The position numbers and the translations under genes were made by a program. The notes beneath the pieces are model-generated. The model worked only from the letters and a program-made list of their open reading frames with translations, had not been told where the DNA came from and made no database searches. This document shows, piece after piece, positions 46,747 through 56,071 of a DNA stretch of 64,000 bases. The stretch is from Acidovorax sp. 69 (GTDB lineage: Bacteria; Pseudomonadota; Gammaproteobacteria; Burkholderiales; Burkholderiaceae_C), in assembly GCF_002797445.1 (NCBI RefSeq), contig NZ_PGEP01000001.1:1177001-1241000 (forward strand), in the 5' to 3' direction. Every line of letters starts with the position of its first letter. Within the stretch, counting starts at the first letter, position 1.

Positions 46747-48843
46747 TCAGCGCACCCGCATGCCAGGCGTGGCGCCGGGCCAGGGGTTGAGTACATAGAT
46801 GCCGGGGTTGGCTTTCTCGTCACCATGGCTGGCAGCCAGCACCATGCCTTCAGAGACGCCAAACTTCATCTTGCGCGGCGCCAGGTTGGCCACCATCACG
46901 GTGTGCTTGCCCACCAGGTCTTCGGGCTTGTAGGCGCTGGCAATGCCGCTGAACACGTTCCGTGTGCGGCCTTCGCCCACGTCCAGCGTCAGGCGCAGCA
47001 GCTTGGTCGATCCCTCCACCGCCTCGCAGTTCACGATCAGCGCAATGCGCAGGTCGATCTTGGTGAAGTCGTCGATGGTGATGGTGGGGGCGAGTTCTTC
47101 GCCACCGGGGTGGCCGGATGCTACGGTTTCCGTAGCTGCTGGCGCTTGTTCTGCCTGCGCTGGAGCCTCAAACAATGCTTCAAGCTGTTCAGGGGTCACA
47201 CGTTGCATCAGGTGCTGGTAGGGGGCGATGGCTTGCACATCGCCCGCCACGTTCCACTGCTGCATGTCCACGCCCACAAAGCCTTGCACGGCCTGGGCCA
47301 GGCCCGGCAGCACGGGCGACAGGTAGCGTGTGAGCGCCGCAAAGGTGTTGATCAGCACCGAGCACACCTGGTGCAGGGCTTGGTTGTTGTCCGGGTTCTT
47401 GGCCAGGTCCCAGGGCTTGTTCTGGTCCACGTAAGCGTTGACCTTGTCGGCCAGCAACATGATCTCGCGGGTGGCTTTGCTGTACTCGCGGGTGTCGTAC
47501 ATCTGGGCAATGGTGCCGCTGGCGCCCCGCACCTCTGCCAGCAGGGCTGCGCCCGTGGTGCCGAAGTCGCTGGTCAGTTGGCCGTCAAACCGCTTGGTCA
47601 AGAACCCCGCTGCACGGCTGGCAATGTTCACGTACTTGCCAATCAGATCGCTGTTCACCCGCAGCATGAAGTCTTCGGCATTGAAGTCGATGTCTTCGTT
47701 GCGCGCCGACAGCTTGGCGGCCAGGTAGTAGCGCAGCCATTCGGCGTTCATGTTGAGGCTCAGGTACTTGAGCGGGTCCAGGCCGGTGCCCCGGCTCTTG
47801 CTCATCTTCTCGCCGTTGTTCACCGTGAGGAACCCGTGCACGAACACGTTGTTGGGCGTTTTGCGGCCGCTGAAGTGCAGCATGGCGGGCCAGAACAGCG
47901 TGTGGAAGGTGACGATGTCCTTGCCGATGAAGTGGTACTGCTCCATGGCCGGGTCGGCCATGTAGGCGTCGTAGCTTTCGCCGCGCTTTTCGAGCAGGTT
48001 CTTCAGCGAGGCCAGGTAGCCCACGGGGGCGTCGAGCCACACATAGAAGTATTTGCCCGGCGCGTCAGGGATCTCAATGCCGAAGTAGGGCGCGTCGCGG
48101 CTGATGTCCCAGTCGCCCAGGCCTTCACTCTGCGTGCCATCGGGGTTGGTGCGGACGCTGAACCATTCCTTGATCTTGTTGGCCACTTCGGGCTGCAGTT
48201 TGCCGTCTTGCGTCCAGTTCTCTAGAAACTCCACGCAGCGTGGGTCTGAGAGCTTGAAGAAGAAGTGCTCCGAGTGCTTCAACTCGGGCTTGGCGCCTGA
48301 CAGGGCCGAGAACGGGTTGATCAGGTCAGTGGGCGCATACACCGCGCCACACACCTCGCAGTTGTCGCCGTACTGGTCCTTGGAATGGCACTTGGGGCAT
48401 TCGCCCTTGATGTAGCGGTCTGGCAGGAACATGTTCTTTTCGGGGTCGAAGAACTGTTCGATGGTGCGCACTTCGATCAGCGATCCATCGGCGCGGTCGC
48501 GCAGGTCGCGGTAGATCTGGCGGGCCAGGTCGTGGTTTTCGGGCGCGTCGGTGCTGTGCCAGTTGTCAAAGCTGATGTGAAAGCCGTCCAGGTACTGCTT
48601 GCGGCCTGCAGCGATGTCGGCCACGAACTGCTGGGGCGTCTTGCCCGCCTTTTCGGCCGCAATCATGATGGGCGCGCCGTGTGTGTCGTCGGCCCCCACA
48701 AAATTCACGGCGTTGCCCTGCATCCTTTGGAACCGCACCCAGATGTCGGCCTGGATGTATTCCATGATGTGGCCGATGTGGAAGTTGCCGTTGGCGTACG
48801 GCAGGGCGGTAGTGACAAAGAGTTTGCGGGCGGATGACGTCAT
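46747..48843 (-). CDS. metG: Methionyl-tRNA synthetase
   Basis: MetG charges tRNA-Met. The 698-residue enzyme has the HIGH motif in [17 protein letters not shown], the zinc knuckle [30 protein letters not shown], an anticodon-binding helical domain and a C-terminal tRNA-binding domain (about 595-698, [20 protein letters not shown]). The start was set at ATG 48843 ([19 protein letters not shown]); upstream open frame is not family-like. The linker before the C-terminal domain ([17 protein letters not shown]) contains a degenerate repeat copy. Confidence 0.96.
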   Translation of the reverse strand: MTSSARKLFVTTALPYANGNFHIGHIMEYIQADIWVRFQRMQGNAVNFVGADDTHGAPIMIAAEKAGKTPQQFVADIAAGRKQYLDGFHISFDNWHSTDAPENHDLARQIYRDLRDRADGSLIEVRTIEQFFDPEKNMFLPDRYIKGECPKCHSKDQYGDNCEVCGAVYAPTDLINPFSALSGAKPELKHSEHFFFKLSDPRCVEFLENWTQDGKLQPEVANKIKEWFSVRTNPDGTQSEGLGDWDISRDAPYFGIEIPDAPGKYFYVWLDAPVGYLASLKNLLEKRGESYDAYMADPAMEQYHFIGKDIVTFHTLFWPAMLHFSGRKTPNNVFVHGFLTVNNGEKMSKSRGTGLDPLKYLSLNMNAEWLRYYLAAKLSARNEDIDFNAEDFMLRVNSDLIGKYVNIASRAAGFLTKRFDGQLTSDFGTTGAALLAEVRGASGTIAQMYDTREYSKATREIMLLADKVNAYVDQNKPWDLAKNPDNNQALHQVCSVLINTFAALTRYLSPVLPGLAQAVQGFVGVDMQQWNVAGDVQAIAPYQHLMQRVTPEQLEALFEAPAQAEQAPAATETVASGHPGGEELAPTITIDDFTKIDLRIALIVNCEAVEGSTKLLRLTLDVGEGRTRNVFSGIASAYKPEDLVGKHTVMVANLAPRKMKFGVSEGMVLAASHGDEKANPGIYVLNPWPGATPGMRVR
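47126..47174 (+). repeat. Palindromic repeat family A, copy 9 (inside metG linker)
   Basis: CCGTAGCTGCTGGCGCTTG ... GCGCTGGAGCCTCAAAC is a diverged copy lying at the metG interdomain linker. On the coding strand it reads [14 protein letters not shown], in the same phase as copies 3 and 10. Confidence 0.55.
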
Positions 48844-49020
48844 GAAAGCGGCTTTCTCAGGCGGAACCCGCGATTTTAGGCGGTTGGGGCCCTGTGTTTT
48901 GCGGCGTTGTGCCTTGACGGGGCGGGTCGGGGTGGGCGTGGCCCTTGGTAATGGGCCGTAAAAAGACGCTAGCACGCGTCTTGCTTCGGTCTCGTCTTCA
49001 CGCTCAGTTCAAGGAAACCC

Positions 49021-49731
49021 ATGGCATCCATCAATTTCATCGGCGGCGAAAAAGGCGGGGTCGGCAAATCCGTCGTGGCACGTTTGCTGGCGCAGTATTT
49101 CATCGACCAGGGGCGTGCCTTTACCGGTTTTGACACCGACCGCTCACACACCTCCTTCACCCGGTTTTATGCCGATTACGCCGCGCCGGTGGTGGTGGAC
49201 ACCTACGAAGGGCTGGATTCGATTGCCGGCGTCTACGAAACACCCCCCTTGGTGGGCCCCCTGCCGGATGTGATCGTCGATCTGGCCGCGCAGACCGCTA
49301 CCCCTCTGGCGCTCTGGGTTCACGACTCCGACCTGGTGCCGCTGATGGCCAGTCTGGGCGTGTCAGTGAATTTCTGGCACGTGGCCGATGCGGGCAAGGA
49401 CTCGGTGGATCTGCTGGACCGCCTGGTGGCTACCTATGGCGTTGGCCCCAACTACATCGTGGTGAAGAACAAGGGCCGTGGCAGTGATTTCTCGCAACTG
49501 GAGGCTTCGGGTGCACTCAAGAAGGCGAAGGCGCTGGGTGGCCATGTGATCGACCTCGCGCAGTTGCACGAGGCGAGCATGCGCAAGATCGATCGGCAAA
49601 ACGCCAGCTTCTGGGCAGCTGCCCACGCCACCACGGGGGTGGATGCCTTGGGGATGCTGGAGCGCCAACGTGTCAAAACCTGGCTGAAGCGCGCTTACGC
49701 CGACCTCGACACCCTGCCGCTGGGCTCATAA
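49021..49731 (+). CDS. ParA/MinD-like P-loop ATPase of unknown role
   Basis: This 236-residue protein has a deviant Walker A motif GGEKGGVGKSVVARLLAQYF at 8-27, typical of the ParA/MinD/mobilization-protein group. DTDRSHTSFTRFYADYAAP and DVIVDLAAQTATPLALW follow as Walker B regions. It has no ParB neighbour and is not in a plasmid context, so a partition role is unlikely. It may position or mobilise some complex. AAGGA precedes ATG 49021, and it is divergent from metG. Confidence 0.8.
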   Translation: MASINFIGGEKGGVGKSVVARLLAQYFIDQGRAFTGFDTDRSHTSFTRFYADYAAPVVVDTYEGLDSIAGVYETPPLVGPLPDVIVDLAAQTATPLALWVHDSDLVPLMASLGVSVNFWHVADAGKDSVDLLDRLVATYGVGPNYIVVKNKGRGSDFSQLEASGALKKAKALGGHVIDLAQLHEASMRKIDRQNASFWAAAHATTGVDALGMLERQRVKTWLKRAYADLDTLPLGS

Positions 49732-49853
49732 CACGTCCCGCGTCGGTCTGGGCCTCGTGGTCTGTTCGGCCCCGAGGGGCGCTGAGTTACCCCTGCGCGG
49801 GGTCATGGAGCTTTCTGGGGTAGTGTGCCCCTAGGCCTTGCAGCGCCGCATTG

Positions 49854-51116
49854 TCAACTGTGGTGCCGCATCTCCAGTTCGGCGCCGGTGTCCGTCCACC
49901 CAAAAAATCGGCACACGTCGGCCCGCATGGCCAGCGTGTCCGCCCGGCCCAGGGCCATCAGCTCCTGCGTGTAGCCCGCCTCGAACAGCAGGTAGCTGGC
50001 CAGCGCTGCGCCGCGCACGTCGGCCATGTTGGAGGTCACACCCAGGGCACCCAGCATGGTGCGCACGGGGGTGGGCAGGTCGCCCACATGGCGCGCAGCC
50101 ACGGCATCGAGCCGCTGCGAGGGGGCGATGACCAGTAGCTCGATCGGGCGCAGCGCGCTGTGCAGGCGCTTTTCTTCAGGGATGAGCGACAAGGTCTGGT
50201 TGATGCGCTGCACGCGCTCCACATCCACGGCCAATGCATCCAGAAAAATGTTCGACAGCGCGTGCCCCGCGATTTGCGCCAGCGTGGGGTAGGTGGCCGT
50301 GGGGTTGGCGGCAGCATCGCCCTTGGGCTCGTGCATACGGCCCGCTCCGATCACCAGAATGCGCTCAGCCCCCAGGTGGATGGCGGGGGCAATGGGCGCC
50401 GATTGGCGCATGGAGCCGTCACCAAAGTATTCGACATGGTCGTCCACCTCGATGCCTTTGGCCGGAAAGATGAAAGGAATGGCCGACGACGCGAGCAAAT
50501 GCTCATGTGTGATGCGGTCGCTGGCCGCCTTGCGTTGTGAGCGCACCCAGGGTTTGACGGGCGTGGCGGCTTCAAAGAAAGTGACATGTTCGCCCGAGCT
50601 GTAGCTCGATGCCGTCACCGCCAACGCCGTGAGGTGGCCCTTGCGGATGAGCCGGGGCAGGCGCACCAGCGGCACCATCTTGACCAGCAATTTTTCCAGT
50701 GGCGAGTTGTCGAGCAGCGAACGCGGGCGCATGCGCCGCCATCGGGCCAGGGCCCAGCCCATCGACACCAGCGTGAGCCAGCGCGCGCCGCTGCGCATCA
50801 CCGAGAGCGAGTCGGCGCCATAGACCTGGTGGGCATGGAACTGGCGCCACACCCGGGCAATGCGGCGCACGGCGCGGTCGAAGTTGTCGGCCCCGCAGGC
50901 CAGCGCGGCCGCGTTGATGGCACCGGCGGAGGTGCCGGTGATGATGGGAAACGGGTTGGGCCCACCGCTTTCTCCACAGGCGTGGCGGATGTCCGCAATG
51001 GCCTCCAGCACGCCCACCTGGTAGGCGGCTCGGGCGCCGCCGCCGGTCAGCAGCAGGCCAGTGGCGGGTGTGGTGGAGGCTGTGCCGGGGTGGTCTGGTG
51101 AGTCAATGGACGGCAT
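49854..51116 (-). CDS. Patatin-like phospholipase
   Basis: The 420-residue protein has the patatin features: oxyanion loop LLLTGGGARAAYQVGVLEAI at 21-40, nucleophile elbow ITGTSAGAINAAAL (GXSXG), and the catalytic aspartate in EYFGDGSMRQSAPIAPAI (DGS/A). It resembles the cytoplasmic RssA-like group. The start was set at ATG 51116; a GTG at 51140 lies upstream in frame. The lipid substrate is unknown. Confidence 0.88.
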   Translation of the reverse strand: MPSIDSPDHPGTASTTPATGLLLTGGGARAAYQVGVLEAIADIRHACGESGGPNPFPIITGTSAGAINAAALACGADNFDRAVRRIARVWRQFHAHQVYGADSLSVMRSGARWLTLVSMGWALARWRRMRPRSLLDNSPLEKLLVKMVPLVRLPRLIRKGHLTALAVTASSYSSGEHVTFFEAATPVKPWVRSQRKAASDRITHEHLLASSAIPFIFPAKGIEVDDHVEYFGDGSMRQSAPIAPAIHLGAERILVIGAGRMHEPKGDAAANPTATYPTLAQIAGHALSNIFLDALAVDVERVQRINQTLSLIPEEKRLHSALRPIELLVIAPSQRLDAVAARHVGDLPTPVRTMLGALGVTSNMADVRGAALASYLLFEAGYTQELMALGRADTLAMRADVCRFFGWTDTGAELEMRHHS

Positions 51117-51162
51117 GGCGGGCGGTGCAGGGCGATACACAGAGTGTGGAGTGCTCCCCCGC

Positions 51163-51194
51163 CTGCTCCATGTGGGGAAACCCGCATGGAGCAG
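51163..51194. terminator. Long hairpin with a GAAA tetraloop
   Basis: CTGCTCCATGTGGG-GAAA-CCCGCATGGAGCAG forms a stem of about 14 bp (one G-T pair) with a GNRA loop. It sits between the Mrr-like gene stop and the patatin gene start on the minus strand. It may terminate the Mrr-like transcript or structure the patatin 5' leader; no U-run is seen. Confidence 0.55.
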
Positions 51195-51223
51195 CGCTTT
51201 TGGGGAGGTACTGCCCGGCTTTG

Positions 51224-51796
51224 TCAGCGTTGGGCCAGCAATAGCTGTGCTACAGCGTCGCCCTGCAACACCACAATGCCATGTTCACGGGCAAACACCT
51301 GTGCGTTGTCGCTGACCTGCCCGAAGGCCGCCATGTAGACGCCCGCCGGGGCATCGCTGACCACCATGGCGGCGTGCAGTTCGCGCAATGGCTCCACGCC
51401 GTGGGTGGCGGCTTTCCAGCGTTTGGCGCTGACCAGGGTGGTTTTTCCGCCCTGGGTCAGTCGCATGTCGGCACCGGCGGCCTGGTTGCCGCCCAGGCGT
51501 TCTACCGTGTAGCCCGCGCGCTCCCAGGCGGTTGCCAGGGTGTCGGCGAAGCTGCGCCAGGGCATGCTGCCCACGGCCTCCAGCATCTCGACCACCTTGG
51601 CGGGGTTGGGGGCGCGCAGTTGTTTCCAGGCCGCCATGCAGCCCACCACAAAGATGGGGAAACCCGCCAATGCACCCACCACAAAGTATTCCTTGGGCAA
51701 AAACGCCCCGGCCGCCAACGTGATGACGCCCACCACCGCAAAGCTGATCCACCACGGCGAGCGCAGCAGCACGGCAAACAGGGAGTTTTCGGACAT
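51224..51796 (-). CDS. Membrane protein with Mrr-like restriction endonuclease domain
   Basis: The 190-residue protein has two transmembrane helices (about 13-34 and 38-56) and a C-terminal Mrr-type endonuclease domain (about 75-190). The catalytic core appears as GGNQAAGADMRL and KTTLVSAKRWKA. Mrr enzymes normally have D ... (E/Q)xK; here the second half is SAK, so the Gln/Glu is replaced by Ser. Nuclease activity is therefore doubtful. There is no methyltransferase partner. Housekeeping roles are plausible but unknown. Confidence 0.8.
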   Translation of the reverse strand: MSENSLFAVLLRSPWWISFAVVGVITLAAGAFLPKEYFVVGALAGFPIFVVGCMAAWKQLRAPNPAKVVEMLEAVGSMPWRSFADTLATAWERAGYTVERLGGNQAAGADMRLTQGGKTTLVSAKRWKAATHGVEPLRELHAAMVVSDAPAGVYMAAFGQVSDNAQVFAREHGIVVLQGDAVAQLLLAQR

Positions 51797-51917
51797 CTTG
51801 AATTTCACGGGAGGCCTTTGGTGGAGAGTGCGACGATGCAATGCGGTGCGCATTGTCCTTCAGTGGCAGGGGGCGGGAGCTTGGGAATAGACTACCGGCC
51901 CCACAGGAGTTATTTGA

Positions 51918-53009
51918 ATGTCAGTCACCGAACAGGGCCTTTTGGCCGCACTTTCCAGCGTGCTGGACCCCCATACGGGCAAGGATTTCGTCAGCAGCCG
52001 CGCCTTGCGCAACCTGCAGATCACCGGTGGCGATGTGGCTTTTGACGTCGAACTGGGCTACCCCGCCAAAAGCCTGGTGCCCGAATTGCGCCGCAGCCTG
52101 GTAGCTGCTGCCAAGGGCGTGGCCGGGGTTGACAATGTGTCGGTCAACATCACCACCAAGGTCATGGCCCATGCGGTGCAGCGCGGCGTGCAGCTGCTGC
52201 CACAGGTCAAGAACATCATTGCTGTGGCCTCGGGCAAGGGCGGTGTGGGCAAGAGCACCACGGCCGCCAACCTGGCCCTGGCCCTGGCTGCCGAAGGCGC
52301 CAGCGTGGGCGTGCTGGACGCCGACATCTACGGCCCCAGCCAGCCCATGATGCTGGGCATCAACCGCCGCCCCGAGAGCGATGACGGCAAGACCATGGAG
52401 CCGCTGGAGAACTACGGCGTGCAAGTCATGTCCATCGGGTTCTTGGTGGACCAAGACGAAGCCATGATCTGGCGCGGCCCCATGGCCACCCAGGCGCTGG
52501 AGCAGCTCTTGCGCCAGACCAACTGGAAAGACCTCGATTACCTCATCATCGACATGCCGCCCGGCACCGGTGACATCCAGCTCACCCTGAGCCAGCGGGT
52601 GCCCATGACCGGCGCCGTCATCGTGACCACGCCGCAGGACATTGCCCTGCTGGATGCCAAGAAGGGCATCAAGATGTTTGAAAAGGTGGGCGTGCCCATC
52701 CTGGGCATCGTCGAGAACATGGCGGTGCATGTGTGCAGCAACTGCGGACAGGTGGAGCATATTTTTGGCGCCGATGGCGGCAAAAAAATGGCGGCCGAAT
52801 ACCACATGGACTACCTGGGTGCGCTGCCGCTGGACATGAGCATTCGCCTGCAGGCCGACAGCGGCAAGCCCACCGTGGTGGCCGACCCGGACGGCGACGT
52901 GGCCAAGATCTACAAGAAGGTGGCGCGCGATGTGGCGGTGAAGATTGCGCAACAGGCGAAGGACTTCTCCAGCAAATTTCCCACCATCTCGATCAGCAAG
53001 AACACCTGA
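51918..53009 (+). CDS. apbC: Iron-sulfur cluster carrier ATPase ApbC/Mrp
   Basis: This 363-residue Mrp/NBP35-type protein delivers Fe-S clusters. The N-terminal DUF59/MIP18 domain covers about 1-90. The ATPase domain has the deviant Walker A ASGKGGVGKSTTAANLALAL at 104-123, DADIYGPSQPMMLG, DYLIIDMPPGTGD and the cluster-binding C-x2-C (HVCSNCGQ) near 275. AGGAG precedes ATG 51918. Confidence 0.95.
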   Translation: MSVTEQGLLAALSSVLDPHTGKDFVSSRALRNLQITGGDVAFDVELGYPAKSLVPELRRSLVAAAKGVAGVDNVSVNITTKVMAHAVQRGVQLLPQVKNIIAVASGKGGVGKSTTAANLALALAAEGASVGVLDADIYGPSQPMMLGINRRPESDDGKTMEPLENYGVQVMSIGFLVDQDEAMIWRGPMATQALEQLLRQTNWKDLDYLIIDMPPGTGDIQLTLSQRVPMTGAVIVTTPQDIALLDAKKGIKMFEKVGVPILGIVENMAVHVCSNCGQVEHIFGADGGKKMAAEYHMDYLGALPLDMSIRLQADSGKPTVVADPDGDVAKIYKKVARDVAVKIAQQAKDFSSKFPTISISKNT

Positions 53010-53034
53010 TCCTCCCGAGCCGCCGCACCGCGCC

Positions 53035-53991
53035 ATGAATCTGCTCGCGTCCCTGCGCTACCTCGTGGCGCTGCACGAGCACCGCCACTTTGGCCGGGCG
53101 GCGCAGGCCTGCCATATCACGCAGCCTGCGCTGTCCAACGCCTTGCGTGCGCTGGAAAAAGAGTTTGGCGTGGTCGTGGTGCGCCGGGGCCGCAGTTTTG
53201 AGGGTTTCACGCCCGAGGGCGAGCGGGTGCTGGCCTCGGCCCAGCGCATGCTGCATGAGCACCAGGTGCTGCAGCAGGACCTCAGTAGCGACTCCGCCCA
53301 CCCGCGCGGTACGCTGCGCCTGGGCGCCGTGCCCACGGCCATGCCCATCCTGGCGCGGTTTGCGGCGCAGTTGCAGGCGCGGCACCCGGGCATCGTGCCG
53401 GTGGCGCTGTCGATGAGTTCGCAGGCGCTGGAGGCCGGGCTGGAGTCCATTGCGCTCGACCTGGCGCTGGGCTACACCGAGCGCATGCCGGTGCGCGGCG
53501 GGCAGCTCAAGGCTTGGCCGCAGTATGTGGAGCATTACTTTTTATTGCGCAGGGCGCCGCGCCAGCTGCAAGGTCAGTTACGCGGTTTACAGATAGGACC
53601 GCCCATGGCGTGGGCCGATGCGGCGGCCTTGCCGTTGTGCCTGCTGACCCCCGAGATGCACAACCGCAGCCTGGTCGACAGCGCGTTTCGCAGCGCAGGC
53701 GCCACAGTGCTGCCCGCCATGGAAACCGACTCGGTGCTCACCCTGGCGCTGAGTGTGGTGGCGGGCGAGTTGTGCAGCGTCTTGCCGGGTGCCCTGGTCG
53801 ATGCCGTGCGGGGCCACGACGGGCTGGAGGCCTTGCCCCTCGTTGGCCCGGTGTTGACCACACCCATCGGTTTCATGTCGCACCGCCAGGTGCAGCCCAC
53901 CCGCGCGCTGGATGCGGCGCTGGCCCTGGCGCAGGACGTGGATTGGTTGCGGCACGCCACGGCGCACAGTGGGTTGTTGGCCGACGGCTGA
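53035..53991 (+). CDS. LysR-type regulator, probably of the formate dehydrogenase genes
   Basis: The 318-residue regulator has an N-terminal helix-turn-helix (FGRAAQACHITQPALSNALR) at about 17-36 and a LysR substrate-binding domain. It is in the same orientation as, and 181 bases before, the cytosolic formate dehydrogenase genes. In several betaproteobacteria a LysR protein (FdsR) sits next to and represses or activates the fds operon, so that role is inferred here. It starts 25 bases after apbC, so it may also be co-transcribed with it. Confidence 0.85.
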   Translation: MNLLASLRYLVALHEHRHFGRAAQACHITQPALSNALRALEKEFGVVVVRRGRSFEGFTPEGERVLASAQRMLHEHQVLQQDLSSDSAHPRGTLRLGAVPTAMPILARFAAQLQARHPGIVPVALSMSSQALEAGLESIALDLALGYTERMPVRGGQLKAWPQYVEHYFLLRRAPRQLQGQLRGLQIGPPMAWADAAALPLCLLTPEMHNRSLVDSAFRSAGATVLPAMETDSVLTLALSVVAGELCSVLPGALVDAVRGHDGLEALPLVGPVLTTPIGFMSHRQVQPTRALDAALALAQDVDWLRHATAHSGLLADG

Positions 53992-54172
53992 CACCGAAAG
54001 ATGGTGGCGCAGTGCGCTGCCGCTGATTTGCGATGCGCTGATTTTCCCGTCGGTTCATTTGTTTTTGTGATCGCCCCATGTGCATCAGCAATTTGACGCA
54101 CGCGGCAGGGGTGGCTGACACTGCGCCGGTGCGCCGGGCCCATGCAGGCGCCTTCCTATCAAAAAACACCCC
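53992..54172. promoter_or_regulatory. Probable control region of the formate dehydrogenase operon
   Basis: This 181-base gap is between the LysR gene and the NAD-linked formate dehydrogenase. It contains the AT-richer stretch TTTGTTTTTGTG and an A-rich stretch CAAAAAACACC directly before the start. I cannot identify a defined operator, but LysR binding here is likely. Confidence 0.35.
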
Positions 54173-56071
54173 ATGCACCTTGCCCCTGAAGCCCCGACCG
54201 TGGCCGCTGTGTCCGTTGATGACATGCGCGAGCGCATTCGCCGCAAAAGCCGCTTGAAGGGCCGCCAGCCCGAAGATGCCGCGATGGCCGAGGTGGCGCA
54301 GCTGCTGGGCCCGCGCCCTTCCACGGGTTTTCGGCGAGACCTGCTCATCGAGTACCTGCACCGCCTGAACGATCACTTCGGTGTGCTGCACGACCGGCAT
54401 CTGGTGGCGCTGGCCAAGCAGATGAACCTGCCCATGGCCGAGGTGTACGAGGTGGCCAGCTTTTATCATCACTTCGAGATCGTGCGCGGCGACGACGCTG
54501 TGGCCCCGCGCCTGGTGCTGCGGGTGTGCGACAGCCTCAGCTGCAGCCTGGCAGGCGCGCATGAACTGCTGGCCGCACTGCCCGAGCGCCTGCGTGCTGC
54601 AGGTCAGGGCGACGTGCAGGTACAAGCTGTGCCGTGCGTGGGCCGATGCGAGCAAGCACCTGTGGCCGTGGTGCACCAGTGCCCGGTGCCCCAGGCCACG
54701 GTGGACACGGTGCTGGAAACAGTGAGTTTGAAGCCAAATCGGGCTCTGGCGCTTCATCCACAAGCGCCAGAAGCTATCAATTTTGATATTGCCGCGCTGG
54801 CGGAGCAAAGCGTGCCCGCGCAGCCGGATGGAATCAGCCCCGCCCACACCGACCTGGCCACGTACCGCGCGCACGGCGGCTATCAGACCGCTGCTGCATT
54901 GGTCAACGGCGAAATGGACGCCGAGGCCGTGCTTGCGGCCATGGAAAACTCGGGCCTGCGTGGCCTGGGGGGCGCGGGATTTCCGGCGGGACGCAAGTGG
55001 CGCATTGTTCGGGACCAGCCCGCGCCGCGCCTGATGGCCGTCAACATTGATGAAGGCGAGCCCGGCACCTTCAAGGACCGCACCTACCTCGAACGCGACC
55101 CGCACCGTTTTCTCGAAGGCGTGCTCATCGCCGCCCAGGTGGTGGGCACCGAGTCCATCTACGTTTACCTGCGCGACGAATACCACGGCTGCCGCGCGCT
55201 GCTGCAGGCGGCGCTCGATGACCTGCGCGCCGAGCCGCCATGCCCGCTGCCCCACATCGAGCTGCGCCGGGGCGCAGGCGCCTACATCTGCGGCGAAGAG
55301 TCGGCCATGATCGAGAGCATTGAAGGCAAACGCGGCGAGCCGCGCATGCGCCCGCCCTACATCGCGCAGGTGGGCCTGTTTGGCAGGCCCACGCTGGAGC
55401 ACAACTTCGAGACCCTGTACTGGGTGCGCGACATCGTCGAGCGCGGCCCGCAGTGGTTTGCCAGCTTTGGCCGCAACGGCCGCAAGGGGCTGCGCAGTTT
55501 CAGCGTGAGCGGGCGGGTGAAGCACCCCGGCGTCAAGCTGGCTCCCGCGGGCATCACGGTGCAGGAACTCATCGACGAATACTGCGGCGGCATGCTGGCC
55601 GGCCATGAGCTGTACGCCTACCTGCCCGGTGGCGCCTCGGGCGGCATCTTGCCCGCCAGCCTCAACCACATCCCGCTCGATTTCGACACGCTGCAACCCT
55701 ACGGCTGCTTCATCGGTTCGGCCGCCGTCATCGTGCTCAGCCAGCACGACCGGGCGCGCGATGCGGCGCTGAACGTGATGCGGTTTTTTGAACACGAAAG
55801 CTGCGGCCAGTGCACGCCCTGCCGTGTGGGCACGGCCAAAGCTGCGACGCTGATGGAGGCGCCGCAGTGGGACGAAGAACTGCTCGATGACCTGGCGCAG
55901 GTGATGGCCGATGCGTCCATCTGCGGCCTGGGCCAGGCGGCGCCCAACCCGATCCGCTGCATCCATAAGTACTTTGCGCACGAGGTGGGGGAGGGCCCCT
56001 GGCCGGGCGACCTGCCCAAGCCGCGCAACAGCCCCCTGACCGAGCAGTTGCCTGGAGGGCTGAAGCCATGA
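54173..56071 (+). CDS. NAD-dependent formate dehydrogenase, fused gamma-beta (NuoE-NuoF type) subunit
   Basis: This 632-residue electron-transfer subunit passes electrons to NAD+. Residues about 25-185 are a NuoE-like thioredoxin fold [2Fe-2S] domain with cluster cysteines in RVCDSLSCSL and VPCVGRCEQAP. Residues about 220-620 are NuoF-like: NAD/FMN-binding GLRGLGGAGFPAGRKW, NIDEGEPGTFKDR, GAGAYICGEESAMIESIEG and the [4Fe-4S] site ESCGQCTPCRVG. Fused E/F subunits are known in the two-subunit Methylobacterium Fdh1. The interdomain linker is repeat copy 10 read in frame. The stop overlaps the alpha gene as ATGA. Confidence 0.93.
   Translation: MHLAPEAPTVAAVSVDDMRERIRRKSRLKGRQPEDAAMAEVAQLLGPRPSTGFRRDLLIEYLHRLNDHFGVLHDRHLVALAKQMNLPMAEVYEVASFYHHFEIVRGDDAVAPRLVLRVCDSLSCSLAGAHELLAALPERLRAAGQGDVQVQAVPCVGRCEQAPVAVVHQCPVPQATVDTVLETVSLKPNRALALHPQAPEAINFDIAALAEQSVPAQPDGISPAHTDLATYRAHGGYQTAAALVNGEMDAEAVLAAMENSGLRGLGGAGFPAGRKWRIVRDQPAPRLMAVNIDEGEPGTFKDRTYLERDPHRFLEGVLIAAQVVGTESIYVYLRDEYHGCRALLQAALDDLRAEPPCPLPHIELRRGAGAYICGEESAMIESIEGKRGEPRMRPPYIAQVGLFGRPTLEHNFETLYWVRDIVERGPQWFASFGRNGRKGLRSFSVSGRVKHPGVKLAPAGITVQELIDEYCGGMLAGHELYAYLPGGASGGILPASLNHIPLDFDTLQPYGCFIGSAAVIVLSQHDRARDAALNVMRFFEHESCGQCTPCRVGTAKAATLMEAPQWDEELLDDLAQVMADASICGLGQAAPNPIRCIHKYFAHEVGEGPWPGDLPKPRNSPLTEQLPGGLKP
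54729..54788 (-). repeat. Palindromic repeat family A, copy 10 (formate dehydrogenase beta linker)
   Basis: TTGAAGCCAAATC ... CTCTGGCGCTT-CATCCAC-AAGCGCCAG ... AAGCTATCAATTTTGATA is a clear reverse copy with 9-bp perfect arms. It lies exactly between the NuoE-like and NuoF-like domains and reads LALHPQAPEAINFDI. Confidence 0.85.

Noticed and set aside
49021..49731. Plasmid partition locus
   Set aside because: The ParA-like gene has no ParB, parS-like repeats or replication gene nearby and lies in core chromosomal context.
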